Source of the DNA: an uncultured Eubacteriales bacterium
GTDB taxonomy: Bacteria; Bacillota; Clostridia; Christensenellales; Aristaeellaceae
DNA length: 64,000 bases
Assembly: GCA_902793325.1 (NCBI GenBank)
Contig: CADBCY010000009.1
Coordinates: 18,172 to 82,171, forward strand
Direction: 5' to 3'
Part shown: in pieces, positions 44,552 through 53,628 of the stretch
Layout of the letters: each line of letters opens with the position of its first letter
Numbering within the stretch: the stretch's first letter is position 1
The notes under the pieces: generated by a model
Database searches by the model: none
Seen by the model: only the letters and a program-made list of their open reading frames with translations
Told to the model about the DNA's origin: nothing
Program-made: the position numbers and the translations under genes

Positions 44552-44565
44552 GGCGCTGTCTTTTC
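44531..44565 (+). terminator. Rho-independent terminator overlapping the rrf2 3' end
   Basis: AAAGACAGCGC and GCGCTGTCTTT form an 11-bp stem that includes the last codons and stop, followed by TTTTC. It may also act on the convergent cysteine synthase gene. Confidence 0.75.
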
Positions 44566-44584
44566 ATGCGATGCATTCACCCTG

Positions 44585-45524
44585 TCATCTGTACAGTCCC
44601 TTGCTGAAATAGCGATCGCCCCTGTCGGGAAACACGACCACAATGTTTCCCCGGGCGCCACCCAAGATCAGCTTCTTCGCGGCCGCCAGCGCCCCACCCG
44701 AGGAAGACCCGGCGAAAATGCCTTCTGTGCGCGCCAGCGTGCGCGCTGCCCGGAAAGCCTCGTTATCCGTGACCTTGACGACCTGATCCACCAGCGACAT
44801 ATCCATCGTATCCGGGATGAAGTCGTTGCCGATTCCCTCGATATCGTAGTCGGCGTGTTCGCCGCCGCCCATCGTGGAACCGACGGGGTCCGCCAGCACG
44901 CCCTGAATGGCGGGGTTCTGTTCCTTCAGATAGCGCATGATGCCCGAATAGGTGCCGCCGCTGCCGGCTCCGGCGACGAAATAGTCAATCCTGCCCTCCA
45001 GATCGCGCCAGATCTCCGGCCCCGTCGTCTCATAGTGCGCCAGCGGATTCGCAGGATTGTGGAACTGCTCTAGGGAGATCGCGCCGGGGATGGTCGCCCG
45101 AAGCTCGTTCGCCCTCGCCTCCGCGCCGAGCATGCCGCCCTCACGGGGCGTGTTGACCACATCTGCGCCCAGGGCCCACAGCAGCGTCTGCTTCTCCTGG
45201 GAGAACTTGGTGGGCACGACCAGAACGACGCGGTATCCCCGCTTCAGCGCGGCGAAGGCGATGCCCAGACCCGTGTTGCCGGCGGTGGCTTCCACGATGG
45301 CTCCGCCGGGCTTCAGGATTCCCCTGCGTTCCGCGTCCTCGATCATGATTTTCCCGATCCTGTCTTTCACGCTGCCCGCAGGATTGAACAGCTCCAGCTT
45401 GGCGTACAGGTTCACGCCATCCGGCAGATCCTGGTGGTTCAGCCTGACCAACGGCGTATTGCCGATCAACGCTTGCATGGAGTCATACGATGCGAACCTC
45501 TCTGGATTCCAGCAGCGCGGTCAT
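44585..45524 (-). CDS. PLP-dependent cysteine synthase / cystathionine beta-synthase type enzyme (5' frameshift)
   Basis: The open frame from 45478 gives 297 residues starting MQALIGNTPLVRL. The natural start is probably ATG 45524, with AGGAG upstream (MTALLESREVRI); one extra base near 45488 breaks the frame before YDSMQALIGNTP. PLP lysine lies in NPAGSVKDRIG and the loop is EATAGNTGLGIA, which is closer to MccA/CBS-type enzymes than to CysK. GAGSGGTYSGIM binds the PLP phosphate. It makes cysteine or cystathionine from an activated serine. It belongs functionally with the Rrf2 and LarE genes. Confidence 0.88.
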
Positions 45525-45552
45525 AGTCATCACTCCTGCATGAACCTGCGAA

Positions 45553-45575
45553 GGGACTGCCGGGCAGGCAGTCCC
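45553..45575 (-). other. Intercistronic hairpin between binding protein and cysteine synthase genes
   Basis: GGGACTGCC and GGCAGTCCC pair over a 5-base loop. On the minus strand TTC follows. It is a weak terminator or attenuator. Confidence 0.5.
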
Positions 45576-45596
45576 ATTGAATCGTCGGGCGTGGGT

Positions 45597-46352
45597 TTAC
45601 TTCTGGGACACGTCGATGCTGAAATACTTCTGGGAGATCTCCGCGATGGTGCCGTCGGCCAGCAGCTCGTCGATCGCGCCGCTGATGGCGTCCCGCAGCT
45701 CGTCGCGACCCTTCTGGATCACCACGGCGCTGCTGGTGGCGTCTTCGGACTTGGCGGCGATCTTCGTGGAATCGAAGTCGCCGGTGGTCACCTGCCAGTA
45801 GGCGTAGGTCAGCTCGTCGTTGACCACCGCGTCGGCCTCGCCGCCCTTCACCAGCTCCACCGCCAGCGCGAACACGTCCTGGCCGACGATCTCCGCGCCA
45901 TAGCTCTGGGCGATCTGGTTGTAGTTGGAGGTCAAGCCCTCGGCGGCCTTCTTGCCGGCCAAATCTTCAAAGGCTTTGATCTCCTCGTTGTCCGCGGCGA
46001 CGATCAGCACCGGGCGGGTGTACACATACGGGGTGGAGAAGTCGTAAGTCTCCAACCGCGCGTCGGTGATCGTCACCTGGTTCATGATCACGTCGATGGT
46101 GCCCGCATCCAGCGCCGGGAACAGCGAATCCCACGCGCCCTCCACAAATTCCACCTCATAGCCGGTCTTCTCGCCGATGGCGTTGGCTACGTCCACCTCA
46201 AAGCCGGTCAGCGCGCCGCTGTTATCGTGATAGGTATAGGGCGCGTAGGTGCCCTCCATGCCGACCTTCAACACCTTTTCCTCGGCGACGGCCGAAACGC
46301 CCAGAGCCAGGACAAGGGCAAGCGACAAAATCACGGCAATAATCCTCTTCAT
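45597..46352 (-). CDS. Amino acid (possibly cystine) ABC transporter substrate-binding protein
   Basis: The protein has 251 residues with signal peptide MKRIIAVILSLALVLALGVS. SBP_bac_3 pattern: LKVGMEGTYAPYTYHDNSGALTGFEVD, SLFPALDAGTIDVIMNQVTITDAR and YDFSTPYVYTRPVLI. It resembles TcyA/FliY-type cystine binders. No permease follows; the next gene is a cysteine synthase, so it may use a permease elsewhere or supply the importer at 38.9-41.2 kb. Confidence 0.88.
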   Translation of the reverse strand: MKRIIAVILSLALVLALGVSAVAEEKVLKVGMEGTYAPYTYHDNSGALTGFEVDVANAIGEKTGYEVEFVEGAWDSLFPALDAGTIDVIMNQVTITDARLETYDFSTPYVYTRPVLIVAADNEEIKAFEDLAGKKAAEGLTSNYNQIAQSYGAEIVGQDVFALAVELVKGGEADAVVNDELTYAYWQVTTGDFDSTKIAAKSEDATSSAVVIQKGRDELRDAISGAIDELLADGTIAEISQKYFSIDVSQK

Positions 46353-46419
46353 GGTAATTCCCTCCGTTTTTATTTTCCTACCATGTTAATGGGTTGTTGC
46401 CATTATTGGCGATCGCCCG

Positions 46420-48111
46420 TTAAGTTTCAAGCATATTGGCCCGTGGATCGTTATTGCATTTGTCTTTTACGGAGTATAGAAACAAGCTATAGGGGCCTTC
46501 TTCCATGGCGGTCAGGAACTCCGCGGGCTTGGACAGGTATTCGTCCTCGCCCTTCTCGCAGGAGGCATTGTACATTTCAAACGTGGCTTTCAGGTGGTCG
46601 GCGTTGATGCTGGTCTTTCCGGCCAGCTCCTCCAGCGTGTCCGCCTTCATGACGCCGCCGGAGGCCATGTACTTGTCCAGCGCTTCGGTGAGACCCGTCC
46701 AGGGCTCGTCCACGGGCAACGGCCCGAAGCCGGTGTTGGCGGTCACGCGCCCCGCGGCGGCCTGGCCCTCGTTCTCCCAGATGTCCACGATCTTCTGGTT
46801 GATGACGGCATAGTACTGGTCGCCCTGGCGGGAAGCCGTATTGCCCAGATACGCGGTATCGTAGCAGATGTTTTCATTGGTGAAGCGATAGCCGTCGGCG
46901 TTGACCCACACGGCGGAGGGATCCTGCACCAGCAGGCCCACGAGATCGGGCGCGCCGAAGGCAAGGTCGGCGGGCTTCAGCTCGTCGGGAATCGCCACGC
47001 CGTGGAACTCCACGTTCTCCAGACCCTCGGTGGCCGCGCCGGCTTCCACGCCCATGTTGATGCCGTCGCCGGTCTGGGTGCCGGAGTTGATGCCGTTGGT
47101 TTTGAAGCCGAGCAGCTCTTCCATCATCTCGGCGGAAGCGCCGTAGCCGCCGGTGGCGATCACGACCGCCTTCGCGTGTATGTTCAGCGTGGTGCCGTCG
47201 GCCTGTTCAGCCACGATGCCGGCGGCGACGCCGTTCTCCATGATGATGGACTTGCCGGCGGTCTCGGTAAAGATCTGGCCACCGTTCTCGATGATGCGTT
47301 CCAGGTTCTTCTGCAGGTCCGCCGCCAGGCCCTCGCCGCTCCACACGTGGTAGGTGGCGATGGGGTTGCCCTACAGCGCGTCCTGCTCGTGCCCGGTGTA
47401 GTTCAGCTCCACCCCGTTCTCCAGCAGCCAGTCCACGGTCTTGCCGGACTCGATCATGTACTTGTAGATCATCGGCGCGGAGACCATGTAGTTCTGCTGC
47501 GCCATCCAGTCGCTCATCCACTGGGCGATGGTGAACTGGCCCATCTCGCTTTCCGCCTGCATGGAGGAGCCGACGGCGCCCATGCCCATGGACATGATAG
47601 AGGAACCGCCGATGCCCGCACTCTTTTCCACGATGATGACCTTGGCGCCGGCCTGGTTTGCCGCCATCGCGGCGGACATGCCGGAGCCGCCCGCGCCCAC
47701 GATCACGACGTCGCAGTCCAGATCGACCACATCGGTGCTCTTCTCTGCGGTAACCTCGGCCCGGAAATCCGCTTCGCTGCCGCCGGCCTGCGCGATGCAG
47801 TCGGCCACGGCGTCGATGATCGCCTGGGAGGTCAGGGTCGCGCCCGTAACCACGTCCACCGCGATGGACTGATTTTCGACGATGGCCGCGGGAATGCGCT
47901 CAATGGCCGGTTCGCAGATCCCGGGGGTCTCGTTGTGCTCGCCGACTTCGACAGAAGCGATCCTGCCGCCCTCGAAGGTCACGGAAACCTGTACGTCGCC
48001 GTCCTTGCCCGTGCCGACGCCCGTATAGGTGCCGTCTGACACTTCCGCCATCGCAACGCCGCACATCGCCAGCATCGCAAGGCAGACCAACAGCGAGAGA
48101 ATCTTTTTCAT
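46420..48111 (-). pseudogene. Secreted fumarate-reductase-like flavoprotein (FMN_bind plus FAD_binding_2), broken
   Basis: The start at MKKILSLLVCLAML (signal peptide) follows GGAGG. Residues 25-105 are an FMN-binding domain with the covalent site VDVVTGATLTSQAI. From about 125 comes a flavoprotein: DVVIVGAGGSGMSAAMAA and AVVIATGGYGASAEMM. An in-frame TAG at 47371-47373 splits it between HEQDAL and GNPIATYHVW. The C-terminus ends at EEGPYSLFLYS plus unrelated residues, before the usual GGVKxNxxxxVLD and GLYAAGE blocks. Two independent lesions suggest a true pseudogene of an extracellular electron-acceptor reductase. Confidence 0.8.
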
Positions 48112-48186
48112 GGGAAACAACCTCCTTCATGATTATCATGATACGCGCCGAAAGAGCAGTTCTTCCGGCGCATATTGTTGGATGGA

Positions 48187-50046
48187 TCAGCCGACTTCCA
48201 CTTCGGCGCTCAGGATCAGGTCGTCGGAGGCCGCGCCGACGTAGATCGTGCGGGCGCCCGTGGCGACGGTCCACTTGCCCTTCGTGCCGTCCTCGCGCTC
48301 GGTCAGCTCCTCCTGGTTGGCGTTCCAGTAGGACAGCGCGCGCTCGGACACGTGGAGGGTCACCTCGCGGCTCTCGCAAGGCACGAGGTCGCGGACCTTC
48401 TCGTAGCCGGCCAGCTGGACCTTGGCGGACTGCAGGCCTTCCGGGAGCTGCGCCTCGCCCAGGTAGAGCTGCGCCACTTCGCTGCCGGTCACGTCGCCGG
48501 TGTTGGTTACGGTGAAGGTCACGTCGAAGCCCGCGGTTTCGTTCGCGGCGGGCGCGAAGGTCACGGCAAGGTCGGAATACTCAAAGGTCGTGTAGGACAG
48601 GCCGTAGCCGAAGTCAAACTGCGGCTCGATGCCGTTGGCGTCGTACCAGCGGTAGCCGGTCATGATGCCCTCGCGGAAGTTGGTCGTGTTGCCGCCCTCA
48701 TCCTCGGTCAGCCAGTCGGCCCAGGCTTCGTCGGAGATGGTCAGTATGGTTTCCTCGTCCTTCTTCGGGATCGTGAAGGCCAGCTTGCCGCAGGGGTTGA
48801 CCGCGCCGGTCAGCAGGTTCGCCGTGGCGACGCCGCCGCGCTGGCCGGGATAGTACATTTCGAGGATGGCGTCGACGGCGTCGATCCAGTCTTCCATCAC
48901 GACCGCGGAATCGTTGTTCAGCACGACGACCACCTTGTTGCCCGCGGCGTGGGCGGCCTCGGCCACCTTCAGGATCATCTCCTGCTGCGCGGCGTCCAGC
49001 TTCAGCGACGTGCTCTGGCGGTCCATGCCGGGATCGGAGACCTTCGCGTAGGCGAACACCACCACGGTGTCGTTCCCGGCGGCGGCCTTCAGGGCGCGGG
49101 CCTCGTTATCGGCCTTCATGGAAGGCGTGATCCAGGCGAGCTGCACCTGCATGTCCTTGTTGGCGACCTCCTGGGCGCAGGTGATGACGACGTGGTAACG
49201 CTTCCCGGCCGTCAGCTCCACGTCCAGCGAAGCCACGTTCATGCCGGTCTCGGTGGGCACGATGCTGGAGTAATACTGGGTGCCCTGGTTGGCGTTGGGG
49301 CCGGAGACATTGCCCATTTCTTCCTCGCCGTCGTAGACGGTCATGCTGCCGGAGCCGCCCATGCTCTCGTAAATCAGGCTGTAGGCGCCGTCCTCGGGAG
49401 CCTCCACCCAGGTGTCCCAGGTATAGGCGCTGTTTTCCGCGGCGGGGAAGGCGTTGCCTCGCTTGCCGTTCCTGTAATTCTTCGTGCCGGTCGTGAAGGC
49501 GATCGTCGCGTCGGTGGCGGCGTATTCGCCCATCTCATGGCCCTCCATTTCGCGGGGATCGACCGCGCCGAAGTAGAAGGTCTGGCCCTGCATCACGATG
49601 GGCGTGCCTTCGGAGCCGGCCGTGCCGTAGCTTCGCACCGCGCCGTGCGCATCGCCGTCGGCCGCGGTAAAGAGGTAATCCTCGGGGATGGCCTCGTCGA
49701 TGATGTCGTTGTAGACCTCGCCGGTCACCCTGTCCTCGCCCAGCAGGTCGACGAGCGCCTCGTAGGGGCTGGTCATGCTGGCGATGGTGCCATAGGAGCG
49801 CTCGCCGCCGATGCCGGAGGCCAGGGACATGCCCGTCACGCCGATCACGGCCACGGTGTCGTTGCCTTCCGCGCTCAGGGGCAGGGCGTTGTTCTCGTTC
49901 TTGAGCAGTACGCCGCCCTCCTCGGCAATCTTCTGAACCGCCGCGTCGCTCTCGGCGCGCTGTGCGGACAGCGCCTCCAGGTCGGCGACCACCGGAATGA
50001 TCTCGGTGCGGCCGGCCTCTTCCTTCGCCATGCCTTGATCGTCCAC
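48187..50046 (-). pseudogene. Glycoside hydrolase family 3 C-terminal half (5'-truncated)
   Basis: The frame has 619 residues. GGVLLKNENNALPL starts the GH3 C domain, interrupted at about 180-320 by a PA14/CBM-like insert (TWDTWVEAPEDGAYSLIYES). GMDRQSTSLKLDAAQ, VVVVLNNDSAVVMEDW and PGQRGGVATANLL follow. An Fn3-like domain (TGSEVAQLYLGE) ends it. The N-terminal TIM barrel with the nucleophile Asp is missing. Coding similarity begins abruptly near 50070, where a fragment of another gene starts. It cannot cleave glycosides alone. Confidence 0.82.
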
Positions 50047-50090
50047 TTCGACCAGCGTCAGGTAAAAATCAAGTCTTTAGCACAGGCGGA

Positions 50091-50415
50091 ATGGTGGGTT
50101 CCCTTGTTCGTTTTGCCGTTCCCGTCCTCACCGCGCTTTTCCTACAGGCGATGTATGGCGCGGTCGATCTTCTTGTGGTTGAGCAGTTTGCGAACAAAGC
50201 CGATACTTCCGCTGTGGCCACGGATGTGCATATCACGATGACGCTCACCAACCTGGTGGCCTGCCTGGCGATGGGCGCGACCATTCTCCTCGGCCAGCAG
50301 ATTGGCGAGGGCAAGGCAAAAGAAGGCCGCGATACCATCGGAGCCTGTATCGCACTGTTCGGAACGATTGGCGTGGCATTAACCGTATTCGTCTTTTGCG
50401 CGGGCTTCGGACAGC
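50091..50415 (+). pseudogene. MATE transporter N-terminal fragment
   Basis: About 108 residues of MATE sequence (FAVPVLTALFLQAMYGAVDL, TMTLTNLVACLAMGATILLG, VALTVFVFCAGF) then change to unrelated sequence. It differs in sequence from the MATE gene at 13.9-15.3 kb. There is no start context, and both ends are broken. Confidence 0.75.
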
Positions 50416-50466
50416 CCCCGAGGCCGCGTGCCCGTTCATCGCCGAATCATCCTGCAAACACGGTCT

Positions 50467-51413
50467 TTATTCTGAATAACCGCAGATCGCATGGTTTTTC
50501 ACAGAGTCAAGCCAGTAGCATAAGCCCGAGCGCTCCGTGACGGTGATCATATCCTGAAAATCGTCCTGATCGGGGCAGATCTCCGGGTACAGATTCGGCA
50601 GATTCTCCAGGAGCGTCGGATCATAGGCCAGCGTCTTTGGATCGTCCCAGATGGCGCTGTAGCTCATCTCGGCTTCGACCATGTCCTGGAACATGTGGCT
50701 GCCGTAGCTCAATTCCGGCATGAAGCCGGCGTTTTTGTCCGAAACCTCGCAGATCACCGAGAAGCAGGAGATGTCCGAGAAGCGCGTCGGGATGCCCAGC
50801 TCCGGCGAGGACGTGCCCACACGGCCCGGCGCGAGCAGCAGCAGGTTCTTCCCGCTGTCGGCGTAGAAGCGGTTGATCTTCCCGATGGCGTTCGCCACCT
50901 CCGGCTTTCGGGCGTACGGGAGCGCGTTGTACATCGCGGGATCGACCCGCACGACCACGTCCACGGCCTTCTTTTTCGACGTCCCCATGGAGGCGTCGCG
51001 GACCTCGAACAGCACCTTTTTGAGCGACAGGTCCTCTGTGGAAACCTTCTCGCTCTCGCCGCCGACGTACAGCGGCCGGCACTGGAGCAGGTTCACCACG
51101 AAGTCGCCCTCCCTGTCCAGGTTGATGGCGTATTCGATGTCCACCGGTGTGCCGTACACCCGTTCCAGCGTCTTGAGGATGCGCTGCATGAGCCCCGTAA
51201 ACGCCGCGTTTTCCTCTGTCCCATTTCCCGCAGATAGGATTCCGCCTCGTAGTCGTGCTCTATGACCGCGCGCTTGTACCACAGCGGCAGGTCGGGGAGC
51301 AGCTTTTCCAGCGCGACCTCGCAGTAGCGGTTCTCCTTGCAGTCCAGCGCGTCGATGAACCGCCGGGAGAATCGGTGCTTCTGCGCGACGGTGGTGTATA
51401 ACGTGATTGTCAC
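50467..51413 (-). pseudogene. PEP/pyruvate-binding (PPDK_N-like) protein fragment
   Basis: The coding sequence reads AQKHRFSRRFIDALDCKENRY, then LWYKRAVIEHDYEAESYLREM. It shifts frame near 51222 to ENAAFTGLMQRILKTLERVYG, then VDIEYAINLDREGDF and VVNLLQCRPLY, the end of the PEP-synthase ATP-grasp domain. A C-terminal region follows (DMVEAEMSYSAIWDDP) to the stop. The first part, including the start and ATP-grasp lysines, is absent. It is a relic of a PEP-synthase-like protein of the rifampicin-phosphotransferase/PPDK group. Confidence 0.7.
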
Positions 51414-51582
51414 GTCCCATCAGGCCTTCCTGACTGAGGAGGCGCTGAACAATATCGCCGATACGACAGTGAACAACATCCGCTCCTGTTTTGACAACGA
51501 TGGCGTCTGCGACAATGAGCTTTGCTATCGCTGCGGCAATATCGAGCGGTGCAAAAAGGAACGAAAGGAAAAGTGTTTTTAG
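51396..51582 (+). pseudogene. D-lactate dehydrogenase C-terminal fragment
   Basis: YNVIVTSHQAFLTEEALNNI matches the C-terminal catalytic-His region of D-LDH and is similar but not identical to VVITAHQAYFTSESLNNI of the gene at 15.3 kb. An unusual Cys-rich tail follows (NELCYRCGNIERCKKER) up to a TAG stop. It is all that remains of a second dehydrogenase, on the strand of the flavodiiron gene. Confidence 0.75.
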
Positions 51583-51594
51583 GAGGATGGCAGC

Positions 51595-52383
51595 ATGAGA
51601 AAGCACGTCAAGGGAAATGTCAGCTGGGTCGGCTATATCGACTGGGAGCTGGAGAGCTTCCATGGGGACGATTATTCCATCATGAACGGCTCCAGCCAGA
51701 ACGCCTACCTGATCGAGGAGGGAAAGACCGTCCTGATCGACACGGTGTGGACGCCCCATCGCTTTGATTTCGTGGAGAACCTGAAAAGGGAGATCGACCT
51801 CAAGAAGATCGACTTCATCGTGGCCAATCATGGCGAATGCGACCACTCCGGCTCTCTGACCGCGCTGATGGACGAGATTCCGGACACGCCCATCTACTGC
51901 ACAGCCCAGGCGGTCAAGAGCATTGAAGGACAGTATGGCAAGCGAGGCTGGAACTTCCAAGTGGTCAAGACCGGCGACAGCGTGGACATCGGCAATGGCA
52001 AGCAGCTGGTGTTCGTGGAGATGAAGATGCTGCACTGGCCGGATTCCATGGCGACGTACATGACCGGCGATAACATCCTGTTCTCCAACGATGCCTTCGG
52101 CCAACACTACGCCGTCGAGGAACTGTTCAACGACAAGGCCAATCCCTGCCTGCTGAACAAGGAGGCCATGAAGTATTTTGCGAACATACTGAACCCCTTC
52201 GCCGCGATCCTGACAAAGAAACTGGATGAGATCGGCAAGCTGAACCTGCCCATCGAGATGATCGCCCCCTCTCACGGCGCGATCTGGCGCGACAACCCCT
52301 TGCAGATCGTGGAAAAGTACGCGGCGTGGGCGGCGTCTTACCAGGAGGATCAGGTCACCATCGCCTATGATATACCTGCATGA
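51595..52383 (+). CDS. Flavodiiron-protein diiron domain (flavodoxin domain missing)
   Basis: The protein has 262 residues; AGGAGG lies upstream of ATG. The N-terminal MBL/diiron domain of A-type flavoproteins is complete: [29 protein letters not shown] (HxExDH), [13 protein letters not shown] and [13 protein letters not shown]. Family proteins continue with a flavodoxin domain after a VTIxYD motif. Here [10 protein letters not shown] ends in TGA, and the next codons belong to something else. Without FMN it would lack its electron donor for O2 or NO reduction, so function is doubtful unless a separate flavodoxin serves. Confidence 0.82.
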   Translation: MRKHVKGNVSWVGYIDWELESFHGDDYSIMNGSSQNAYLIEEGKTVLIDTVWTPHRFDFVENLKREIDLKKIDFIVANHGECDHSGSLTALMDEIPDTPIYCTAQAVKSIEGQYGKRGWNFQVVKTGDSVDIGNGKQLVFVEMKMLHWPDSMATYMTGDNILFSNDAFGQHYAVEELFNDKANPCLLNKEAMKYFANILNPFAAILTKKLDEIGKLNLPIEMIAPSHGAIWRDNPLQIVEKYAAWAASYQEDQVTIAYDIPA

Positions 52384-52534
52384 CCGCTCCGCCATCGCCG
52401 CGCTGGATGATCGCGTCAACGGACGCGAGAAGCAGCGCACATCCGTCCGGGAAAAGCTGGAGGAAAAGAAGAACCTGCTGAAATCACAGCGGGATGGGGC
52501 TGTGAATCGGCAGGCACAGCGGGCGGCAATATGA
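52373..52534 (+). pseudogene. Unassigned 53-codon C-terminal fragment
   Basis: An open frame without a start reads [20 protein letters not shown] and then a charged coiled stretch (REKLEEKKNLLKSQRDGAV) to TGA. It joins the flavodiiron sequence directly. It may be the tail of a helicase or other mobile-element protein. I cannot assign it. Confidence 0.35.
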
Positions 52535-52579
52535 GAGTGATCGCACACAGGCTTTGCTTCACGGGAGGGAGGCGATAGA

Positions 52580-53600
52580 TTGAGCCTGATTGTCTATGAC
52601 CTGTTTGGAGAGAAGCGGGACAAGATACAGCGCGCCATTGAACTGGTGCGCAACTTTGAACCGCCCGATAAATACTACCTGGCCTACAGCGGCGGCAAGG
52701 ATTCCGTCGTGGCGGAATCCATCCTGCGCATGGCTGGTGTAGGCTACGAAACGCACTACAACGTGACAACCGTTGACCCGCCGGAGTTGGTTCGCTTCGT
52801 GATCCGCCAATTCGAGGCGGTGATCTACGACCTGCCCGACGGGTCTTTCAAATACTTTGCCGTCAACAGTGGCGGCAAGCTGCTTTCCCCGGCGACTGCC
52901 AAGAGCGTAGCCGGAAAGCGGTGCATCCACTTCACCATCCCGAAGCTGTCCATGCGGCAGCTGCCTCCGCGCGCAGCGCCTCGTCCACAAGCAATTTCCG
53001 CCGACCCGACTGGCGCGGTATTGCTGCGAGGCGCTGAAGGAATCCCACGGGGAGGGCCGCGTGGTGGTGACAGGCGTTCGCTGGGACGAAAGCGTGGGTA
53101 GAAAACGCAACCAGGGGACGGTGACGATCTTCAACGGCAAGGCGGCGCAGATCGCCGAGCAGCAGGGGGCGCGGTACAACAACAACCGCGCCCGCGGTAT
53201 CATAATGAACTACGATGACGTGGCCACCCGGCGTGTCGTGGAGATGTGCTACCGAACGCACAAGACGATGCTCAACCCGATCATCGACTGGACAGACGAG
53301 GATGTGTGGGAGTTCATTCACACCCACAACATCCCGTATTGCGAGTTATACGACACCGGCTGTACCCGCCTGGGCTGCGTTGGTTGCCCGATGGGTGGAT
53401 ACGCCGCCCAACGACGGGAATTGACGCGCTGGCCGCAGTATCGAAAGCTGTATGTCAGCGCTTTTGACGATATGCTGGCTGCCCGGCGGCGCGACGGCAA
53501 GCTGAACCACAGCAGCCTGTGGCAGAGTGGCGAGGGCGTTATGCAATGGTGGACGGGATATGAGCGAAAAATAGACTGCGCCCAAATCAGAATAGTTTAA
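52580..53600 (+). CDS. Phosphoadenosine-phosphosulfate-reductase-family protein (frameshifted)
   Basis: The start is TTG, with GGGAGG upstream. The PP-loop is KYYLAYSGGKDSVVAESIL. The first frame runs to IPKLSMRQL, and one extra base near 52958-52962 shifts it to CLRAQRLVHKQFPPTRLARY. RYCCEALKESHGEGRVVV, GVRWDESVGRKR and the Cys cluster GCTRLGCVGCPMGG complete the protein at about 340 residues. Members are carried on phages and integrative elements (DndC/IbrA-like), not only in sulfate assimilation. It is 28 bases from the integrase gene. Confidence 0.8.
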
Positions 53601-53628
53601 TAATAGTCCCATATGACACCTTGGAGGA

